Assembly (NCBI GenBank): GCA_002398405.1
Contig: DGYN01000064.1
Span: 1-8,642 of the forward strand
Length of the DNA: 8,642 nt
From: Caulobacteraceae bacterium UBA5005
Lineage (GTDB): Bacteria; Pseudomonadota; Alphaproteobacteria; Caulobacterales; Caulobacteraceae
Reading direction: 5' to 3'
Of the stretch, positions 1 to 5,105 are shown piece after piece. Position numbers and translations under genes: made by a program. The notes under the pieces were generated by a model, which did no database searches, was not told the origin of the DNA, and saw only the letters and a program-made list of their open reading frames with translations. Position 1 is the stretch's first letter. Every line of letters begins with the position of its first letter.

Positions 1-310
1 GGGCTTGCGGGGCGCCGGGAGCCGGCGGCGGGACCAGGGGCTTGGGCGCGGTCATCGCGGCCATGCGCTGCGACCAGGGGGCCAGGGGCTCGGGACGGCC
101 AGGGGCGCCGGGAAGGCCCGCGGGGGTCAGGGCTTCGGGCTTGCCGCGCCAGGTCAGACGCGGGCTGTTTCCCGGCAACTCGGGCAGGGCGGAGGCGCCG
201 GCGATGGGTGTCGAAAGGGAAGGCGGCGGGCCATAGCGGCTTTGGGCGCAGGCCGCCGATGCGCTGGCGGCGAGGCCGGCGGTGGCTGCGATGGCGAGCG
301 ATAGGCGCAT
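1..310 (-). CDS. Secreted proline-rich protein of unknown function (N-terminal part, 3' end outside window)
   Basis: The frame opens at an ATG (308-310) and stays open for 103 codons to the window edge, so only the N-terminus is visible. Residues 1-22 form a Sec-type signal peptide: M-R, then an Ala/Leu-rich core, ending in overlapping AxA sites (A17-S18-A19 and A20-C21-A22). Cleavage before Q23 looks likely. Cys21 could suggest a lipoprotein, but the residues before it (S-A-A) make a poor lipobox because position -3 is not Leu, Val or Ile. The mature part is rich in Pro, Ala and Gly, with a P-P-P run near residues 28-30 and another near 94-96, and no domain I recognise. This composition suits an exported, low-complexity or linker-like N-terminus. 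There is no clear Shine-Dalgarno sequence before the ATG. A weak -10-like GTTAGAT (minus strand, 336-330) lies about 20 bases upstream. The opposite strand is also open here, but lacks a signal peptide or any recognisable domain. Confidence 0.6.
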   Translation of the reverse strand, partial: MRLSLAIAATAGLAASASAACAQSRYGPPPSLSTPIAGASALPELPGNSPRLTWRGKPEALTPAGLPGAPGRPEPLAPWSQRMAAMTAPKPLVPPPAPGAPQA

Positions 311-359
311 GGGGGGCCAATGATTCCGCATCTAACGGATGAGGATTAGGCGCGCCGTC

Positions 360-375
360 TTAACCCTGCCCTAAC
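360..375. promoter_or_regulatory. CtrA-like box upstream of the secreted-protein gene
   Basis: On the plus strand this reads TTAA, seven bases, CTAAC. That differs at one position from the established CtrA recognition pattern TTAA-N7-TTAAC of Caulobacter and relatives. It begins 50 bases upstream of the ATG at 310 and overlaps the stop codon of the permease gene. A GATTC (322-326, a GANTC site of the kind methylated by CcrM) sits between it and the start codon. AT-rich half-sites are uncommon in sequence this GC-rich, but a chance match is possible. Whether this organism has CtrA is an inference from the alphaproteobacterial look of the genes. Confidence 0.35.
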
Positions 376-1138
376 GGCCGCGCCACCAGGCGAGAACAAA
401 TCGCTCAATCAACTGCAGGGCGGCGTAAAGAACCGCGCCCATGACGATGAGGGCGAAGAGGGCCGCGAACATGCGCGGCATCTGCAAATTGTTGCCCGCC
501 AAGAGAATCCGCCAGGCCAGACCCTGGCTGGAGCCGGTCCGGGCCACGAACTCGGCTACCACCGCCCCGATCACCGCCTGACCGGCGGCGACCTTGTGTC
601 CCTCAAGCATGAAGGGGACGGCGGCGGGAAGGCGCAGGCGGAACAATCTTTGCCAGGGCCCCGCGCCGTAGAGGTCGAAGAGCCGCTCCAGATCCGGGTC
701 GGCGGACTTGAGCCCCGTAAGGGCGCCGGAAAACACCGGGAAGAAGGCGACGATGGCCGCCAGGATGACGATGGCCCGCTCGGTGTGTTCAAGGCCCGTC
801 CAGATGACGACGAGGGGCGCGATGGCGATGATCGGCGTCACCTGGATGGTGACGGCCAGAGGTTTGGTGGCGCGCTCCAAAAGGGGGCTCGGGCTGACAA
901 GCAGGGCAAGGCCGGTGGCGGCGACGCTGCAGAAGGCGAGCGCGATGAGGGCGCGGGACAGGGTGATCCAGGCGGCGGCCAGGAGGCTCGGCAGGTCGGA
1001 GACGGCGGCGGCGGCCACGGCGCTGGGCGGGGGCAGGATATAGACCGGGACCGCGAGGGCGCGGCAGGCGATCTCCCAGGCGAGGAACAGCAGGAGGATG
1101 AGCCCGCCGGACGCCGCGATGCCGGAAAGATGCTTCAT
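371..1138 (-). CDS. ABC transporter inner-membrane permease (SsuC/TauC/ThiX-like)
   Basis: This is the membrane subunit of a binding-protein-dependent importer (BPD_transp_1 type), 255 residues, a normal length for the nitrate/sulfonate/taurine/pyrimidine group. Hydrophobic segments lie at about residues 10-30, 58-82, 95-115, 120-142, 185-200 and 222-245. After the first comes the P-x-Y-I-L-P-P-P-S motif (31-39) common in this family. The cytoplasmic EAA-type loop that docks on the ATPase is at about 153-175 (D-L-Y-G-A-G, then R-L-P). The start at 1138 was chosen because its ATG overlaps the stop of the ATPase gene as ATGA, and because it puts a short basic M-K-H before the first membrane helix. 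The frame stays open up to 1366, but that extension is Arg/Gly/Pro-rich and lies opposite ATPase codons, so it is not believable protein. It is the last gene of the transporter operon. Substrate specificity comes from the binding protein, not from this subunit. Confidence 0.93.
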   Translation of the reverse strand: MKHLSGIAASGGLILLLFLAWEIACRALAVPVYILPPPSAVAAAAVSDLPSLLAAAWITLSRALIALAFCSVAATGLALLVSPSPLLERATKPLAVTIQVTPIIAIAPLVVIWTGLEHTERAIVILAAIVAFFPVFSGALTGLKSADPDLERLFDLYGAGPWQRLFRLRLPAAVPFMLEGHKVAAGQAVIGAVVAEFVARTGSSQGLAWRILLAGNNLQMPRMFAALFALIVMGAVLYAALQLIERFVLAWWRGR

Positions 1139-1875
1139 GCGGCTCGCCCCATGGCCTTGGCGAGCAGGGCCGAGGCGGCGTCCGCGGCGTCGCGGAAGGC
1201 GGCGGTGGCCCGAAAGCCGCCCGGGCGAGGGAGGGCGGCCTGGACCGCGATCTCTCCGGCGGTGCGGCCGGGGCCCGGCGTCATGACCACGATCCGCGAG
1301 GCGAGGTAGGCGGCCTCCTCGACATTGTGGGTGACGAAGACGATGGCGGGGCGAGTTTCCGCCCACAGCTCATGGATGTCCTCGGCCAGGGCCGGGCGGG
1401 TGATCTCGTCCAGGGCCGCGAAGGGCTCGTCGAGCAGGAGCAGCCGTGGGTTGGAGGCCAGGGCCCGGGCCAGAGAGACGCGCATGGCCATGCCGCCGGA
1501 GAGCTGGGCGGGCTTCTGAGCACCGGCGGCGGGGAGTTTGACGCGGGCGAGCGCCTCCTGCGCCCTTATCCTGGCGGCGGCGCGGGGCTCGCCAGATAGC
1601 TCCAGCGGCAAGGCGACATTGGCGATCGCGCTGGCCCAGGGCATGAGGGTGGGGGCCTGAAAGACCACCGAGGTCTCGCCCCGCCCGGCGGCGCGTTCGA
1701 CGGTTCCTGCCGTGGGCTTTTCGAGGCCGGCCAGGAGGCGCAGGGCCGTGGACTTGCCGCAGCCGGACGGCCCGACCAGGGCGACGATCTCGCCTTGCTC
1801 CAGGGAAAGGCTGAAGGGGCCAAGGACCGGGCCGCGATCGTAGGCGACCGTCACCTCCCTAAGGGAGGCGATCAT
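1135..1875 (-). CDS. ABC transporter ATP-binding subunit (SsuB/TauB/NrtD/ThiZ-like)
   Basis: This is the ATPase that powers the importer from the cytoplasmic side, 246 residues and full length for the family. All motifs are intact and in order: Walker A G-P-S-G-C-G-K-S-T (35-43), Q-loop Gln73 (V-F-Q), signature L-S-G-G-M (125-129), Walker B L-L-L-L-D-E-P (145-151) with catalytic Glu150, D-loop A-L-D (154-156) and switch His183 (T-H-N). The P-W around residues 79-80, after the Q-loop, and N-V-E-E-A after the switch histidine are typical of the nitrate/sulfonate/taurine ATPases. Its ATG (1873-1875) overlaps the stop of the substrate-binding gene as ATGA, and its own stop overlaps the permease ATG in the same way. 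There is no convincing ribosome-binding site, which fits translational coupling to the gene before it. The family call is firm, but the substrate cannot be read from this subunit. Confidence 0.95.
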   Translation of the reverse strand: MIASLREVTVAYDRGPVLGPFSLSLEQGEIVALVGPSGCGKSTALRLLAGLEKPTAGTVERAAGRGETSVVFQAPTLMPWASAIANVALPLELSGEPRAAARIRAQEALARVKLPAAGAQKPAQLSGGMAMRVSLARALASNPRLLLLDEPFAALDEITRPALAEDIHELWAETRPAIVFVTHNVEEAAYLASRIVVMTPGPGRTAGEIAVQAALPRPGGFRATAAFRDAADAASALLAKAMGRAA

Positions 1876-2855
1876 TTTGGGGGCTCAAGGAACTGGAGGG
1901 TGTAGGCCTTCCTGAAGTCCAGGTCCTTGGGATAGACGCCGGCGTCCGAGGCCATCTTGAAGAAGGCTTCCCAGCGGGCGTCGGTCATCGCCCCGACCTT
2001 GCCGCCAGCGGCATCGCCGCTCTCGATCAGGCCGAAACTGACGAGTTTTTCCCGCGCCTGGTCGAGCTGGGCCTGGGTCATCTCGGGGTTTTCCTTGAGG
2101 ATCAGGGCCTCGGCGGGTTTGGGATCACCGTGCAGATAGGAGGTCCAGCCGGCGGCTGTCGCCTCGACGAAGGCGCGGACCGCTTCGGGCTTCTCGGCGA
2201 TCAGGCTGTCGGGGGCGAGGATCAGGGCGGCGTAGTTGGGATAGCCTTCGTCGGCCAGGAGGAAGACTTTGGGTTCGAAATTCGCCTCGGTCTTGAGGAT
2301 GAAGGGCTCGGCGGTGACATAGCCCTGCATGACGGCGCGCTTGTTCTGCAGGAACAGGGCTTTGGAGGGGTCGCCCACGGCCTGGGTGTCGGTGAAGCCG
2401 TACTTGGCCTTGAGCCATAGCCAAAAGCCGGTGAGCGAGGCGTCGGACAGCAGGAAGGGCCGCCCCTTCATGTCAGCGATATTGGCGACGGGCTGGTCGG
2501 GGTGGACCATCAGGATCTGAGGGTCCTTCTGGAACACGGCCGCGACGGCCTTCACCGGGGCGCCTTCGCGGGTCAGGTTCAACGAGATGAAACTGGAAGA
2601 GCCCATGCCCATTTCCACCTGACCGGCGGCAAGCAGCTGCGGTACGTTCACCGCCGGGCCGCCCTGGATGATCTTCACGGAAAGGCCGCGCTTTTCGTAC
2701 TCGCCGGTGGCGAGCGCCTGGTAGAAGCCGCCATGCTCGGCCTGGGCGCGCCAGTCGGTGGCGAAACGGATTTCCGTACCCCGCTTGGGTTCGTCCTTCT
2801 GCGCCGAACAGGCGCAGACAAGCAGGCAGACGAGCGCAGCGAAAAACCGTTTCAT
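1872..2855 (-). CDS. NMT1/THI5-like substrate-binding lipoprotein of an ABC importer
   Basis: This is the periplasmic solute-binding component, 327 residues. Residues 1-16 look like a lipoprotein signal: M-K-R, a hydrophobic core, then V-C-A-C with Cys16 as probable lipidation site. Cys at position -2 of the lipobox is unusual. The mature N-terminus has the NMT1/THI5 fold pattern: F-A-T-D-W (31-35), H41-G-G-F-Y (41-45), then G51-E-Y and G-L-S-V (57-60). After that come repeated V-x-x-L-x-x-G-x-V-x-M-G elements (about 71-84) and T-A-E-P-F (181-185). This resembles ThiY and yeast THI5 proteins, which handle thiamine pyrimidine precursors, so such a compound is my best guess. Sulfonate, nitrate or riboflavin-like ligands remain possible. 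I chose the ATG at 2855 over one at 2909 because it puts M-K-R directly at the signal peptide and has GGGAGG seven bases upstream. First gene of the transporter operon; 68 bases separate it from the kinase gene before it. Confidence 0.9.
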   Translation of the reverse strand: MKRFFAALVCLLVCACSAQKDEPKRGTEIRFATDWRAQAEHGGFYQALATGEYEKRGLSVKIIQGGPAVNVPQLLAAGQVEMGMGSSSFISLNLTREGAPVKAVAAVFQKDPQILMVHPDQPVANIADMKGRPFLLSDASLTGFWLWLKAKYGFTDTQAVGDPSKALFLQNKRAVMQGYVTAEPFILKTEANFEPKVFLLADEGYPNYAALILAPDSLIAEKPEAVRAFVEATAAGWTSYLHGDPKPAEALILKENPEMTQAQLDQAREKLVSFGLIESGDAAGGKVGAMTDARWEAFFKMASDAGVYPKDLDFRKAYTLQFLEPPK

Positions 2856-2862
2856 CGCGAGC

Positions 2863-2879
2863 CCTCCCGAGGCCGGAGG
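2863..2879 (-). promoter_or_regulatory. Strong ribosome-binding site of the binding-protein gene, in a possible small hairpin
   Basis: The minus strand carries GGGAGG seven bases before the ATG at 2855. This is the clearest Shine-Dalgarno sequence in the window, and it decides the start of the binding-protein gene. Five bases of it (GGAGG, 2867-2863) can pair with CCTCC (2879-2875) across a seven-base loop, which could hide the site in the mRNA. The ribosome-binding site is well supported. A regulatory role for the five-pair stem is only a possibility. Confidence 0.5.
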
Positions 2880-2923
2880 CAAGTTAAGCTTCCGGGCGCA
2901 TCTTTCCAAGCTCCAGGCGGGAA

Positions 2924-5002
2924 TCAGGCGGCGATGCCGGGACTTTCATGGGTGGCGAGGCGGCGTTCCAGGCAGGCGACAAGCGCCTCCAGGGTCAGTG
3001 GCTTGCCCATATGTTCGGCCATGCCCGCGCTGCGGCATTTTTCGACGCACTCGGGCAGCATGTCAGCGGTAAGCGCGACGATGGGCGTGGCCGCCGCCTT
3101 TCCGCCCAACGCCCGGATGGCCCTGGTGGCGGCCAGGCCGTCCATGACCGGCATGTGAATATCCATCAGGACCAGGTCGTATTCGCGCTCGCGCATCGCG
3201 GCGACGGCTTCCTCGCCGTTTTCCGCCTCGTCGCAGCTGCAGCCGATCATCGCCAGCATTGCGCGGCCCAGCTGGCGGTTCACCGGGTGGTCATCGACCA
3301 GGAGGATGTGGGCGGCGGCGGCGCCCTGCTCGGCGGGCTGTTCGGCCGTGGCGCGGCGCAGCGGTTGGGCGCCCAGGGCTGGCAGGTCGAACCAGAAGGT
3401 CGAACCCTGGCCGAACACGCTCTGAACTCCGATCTCACCGCCCAGCAGTTCGACCAACCCCTTGCTTATCGCCAGGCCCAGGCCCGTCCCGCCGTGTATG
3501 CGGGTGACCGAGCCGTCGACCTGGGAGAACCGCTGGAAGAGGCGGCTCACGGCGTCGGCCGGAATGCCCGCGCCGGTGTCGGAGACCTCGAAGCGGGCGC
3601 GGTCGCCTTTGATCTTCAGGGTCAGACGGACCTCGCCCTTGGCGGTGAATTTCACGGCGTTATTGAGCAGATTGAGCAAGACCTGGCGCAGGCGATCACC
3701 GTCGGTTTCGTGGGTTTGGGCCGCGTCTCCCTCGACCTTGAACGACAGGGATAGGCCTTTGGCGCCGGCCTCGGGAGCTATGATCGTCAAGGCCTCCTCA
3801 GCGATGGCCGAAAGCTGGACCTGTTCGACAGTCAATCGCACCTTGCCGGCCTCGACCTTTGAGAAGTCCAGGATGTCGTTGACGACAGTCAGGAGGGCGG
3901 CGCTCGACCGGTCGATCAACTTGAGCTGTTGAATAACCTCGGGCTCGAGGTTTTGGCGCCGCAACAAGACCTGGGTGAATCCGACGATGCCGTTCATCGG
4001 CGTGCGAATCTCATGGCTCATGGTCGCCAGGAAGTCGGTCTTTGCCTGGCTGGCCTTGAGTGCGCGCGAGCGTGCGCGGCGTGAGATTTTGGTCCGCTCT
4101 TCCAAGTGCCGTTTGATGCGGGCCTGGTGGTTCACGGCCAGGGCGGTGAACATGCCGTTGTAGACCACGGCCATGGTGTAGAGCTGCGCAATCAGGATCA
4201 CCACGCCGACCGAGAGCGGCGCCTGGCTGACGCCCTCACTCGGATGCAGCCAGCCCACCACCAACGAATTGGTGGTCAAGGCCAGGATCGCGGCGGTGGT
4301 CGCCTTGGCGCCAAGCCTGAAGGCCAGAACGGTCGCGGCCGGGAAGATCAGCATGAAGGTCGCGTAGCTGATCGAGCTGAACGGAGCCGCCGCGAAGACC
4401 AGCAACATCAGGCCAAGAACAATCTTTTCGAACCAGCCCTTCTTCGGCGCCTTGGGCAGGTTCGGCGTCGCCAGGAGCAATAGGCAGGGAAGCATGGTGC
4501 CCAAGCCCATGAAATGGGATGCGAAGGCCTGGCCGAAGATCGCCCAGAAGGGAACATCACTAAGCTGCGCGGCCACGACAGAGATGGCGAGAACGGTGAT
4601 GGCGCAAGCGGGAGCGGCGGCGAAGATCAGCAGCCGGCCAAGCTGTTTGACATTGGCGATGCGCGGCGTCTTCGACAGCCTCAGGGTCAGGGCGGCCGCA
4701 ATCCCCGCCTCGAAGAAGGCCATGATTGTCAGGACGACGGAAGCATAGGCGGGCCACTTGGCGAAGTAGATCAGCGGGGGCAGGGCCACGAAACAGGCGG
4801 CGGCGAAAACCCGTCGCACCTTGCCTCTCAAGAGAATCAGGCCGCAGGCGAGGAAGCTCGTGGCGTACCAGGCCGCCGGTTGGCGGTTCTCATAGGTGAC
4901 AATGTAATAGCTGATCGCCGCGCTGGCGATGAAGCCCACGAGCAGGCCCAAGGCCAGCGTCCAATCGCGATGCCTTCTGGCAAGGCTGAGTAAGCGGAAC
5001 AT
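2924..5002 (-). CDS. Membrane-bound hybrid sensor histidine kinase (MASE1-like sensor, HisKA, HATPase, receiver), downstream paralog
   Basis: 692 residues. About residues 17-290 are strongly hydrophobic, with roughly eight to ten membrane segments and the look of a MASE1 sensor. A basic, probably helical linker (about 295-320) leads to HisKA with phosphoacceptor His330 in F-L-A-T-M-S-H-E-I-R-T-P. HATPase follows: L-L-N-L-L-N-N-A (442-449), D-T-G-A-G (475-479) and G-G-T-G-L-G-L (504-510). A receiver domain from about 565 has the acidic pair D570-D571, phosphoacceptor Asp614, Thr645 and Lys667. No Hpt or output domain is present, so the phosphorelay partner is elsewhere. I chose the ATG at 5002: it makes the protein the same length as its upstream paralog and keeps W45 and H330 in register. 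The frame is open up to 5158, but that would overlap the upstream gene by 53 bases. The upstream GGTGGGG is a poor, close ribosome-binding site. The ligand is unknown. Confidence 0.92.
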   Translation of the reverse strand: MFRLLSLARRHRDWTLALGLLVGFIASAAISYYIVTYENRQPAAWYATSFLACGLILLRGKVRRVFAAACFVALPPLIYFAKWPAYASVVLTIMAFFEAGIAAALTLRLSKTPRIANVKQLGRLLIFAAAPACAITVLAISVVAAQLSDVPFWAIFGQAFASHFMGLGTMLPCLLLLATPNLPKAPKKGWFEKIVLGLMLLVFAAAPFSSISYATFMLIFPAATVLAFRLGAKATTAAILALTTNSLVVGWLHPSEGVSQAPLSVGVVILIAQLYTMAVVYNGMFTALAVNHQARIKRHLEERTKISRRARSRALKASQAKTDFLATMSHEIRTPMNGIVGFTQVLLRRQNLEPEVIQQLKLIDRSSAALLTVVNDILDFSKVEAGKVRLTVEQVQLSAIAEEALTIIAPEAGAKGLSLSFKVEGDAAQTHETDGDRLRQVLLNLLNNAVKFTAKGEVRLTLKIKGDRARFEVSDTGAGIPADAVSRLFQRFSQVDGSVTRIHGGTGLGLAISKGLVELLGGEIGVQSVFGQGSTFWFDLPALGAQPLRRATAEQPAEQGAAAAHILLVDDHPVNRQLGRAMLAMIGCSCDEAENGEEAVAAMREREYDLVLMDIHMPVMDGLAATRAIRALGGKAAATPIVALTADMLPECVEKCRSAGMAEHMGKPLTLEALVACLERRLATHESPGIAA

Positions 5003-5038
5003 GGACCCCACCGACAGTTTTTCCGGGCCAAATGCTAA

Positions 5039-5059
5039 CGGGTTGTCCTTAACAACCCG
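5039..5059. repeat. Perfect inverted repeat in the gap between the two kinase genes
   Basis: CGGGTTGT (5039-5046) and ACAACCCG (5052-5059) are exact reverse complements around a five-base loop, giving an eight-pair stem. It sits in the 103-base gap between the kinases, 30 bases after the upstream stop codon and about 36 bases before the downstream start. On the transcribed strand it is followed by TTAGCATTT rather than a run of T, so it is a weak candidate for an intrinsic terminator. It could equally be a transcript-stabilising hairpin, an attenuator or a protein-binding dyad. Confidence 0.45.
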
Positions 5060-5105
5060 CTGAAGGCGGACGCTGCGGTCGCCGGTATTTGCGCGACAAA
5101 CTGCC

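Noticed and set aside
311..370. Intrinsic terminator after the permease gene
   Set aside because: Only the self-complementary GGCGCGCC (349-356) is present, with no proper stem-loop and no T-run.
596..1309. A plus-strand open frame of 237 codons opposite the permease and ATPase genes
   Set aside because: Gly/Asp/Arg-rich composition with no motifs, lying fully antisense to two well-supported genes.
1139..1366. N-terminal extension of the permease frame up to 1366
   Set aside because: Arg/Gly/Pro-rich translation of out-of-frame ATPase codons; the ATGA overlap at 1138 gives the natural start.
2502..3754. Two plus-strand open frames opposite the binding-protein gene and the end of the downstream kinase
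   Set aside because: Both are antisense shadows with no recognisable domain, signal peptide or ribosome-binding site.
5035..5053. CTAA and TTAAC half-sites before the downstream kinase, considered as a CtrA box
   Set aside because: The spacing is ten bases rather than seven.
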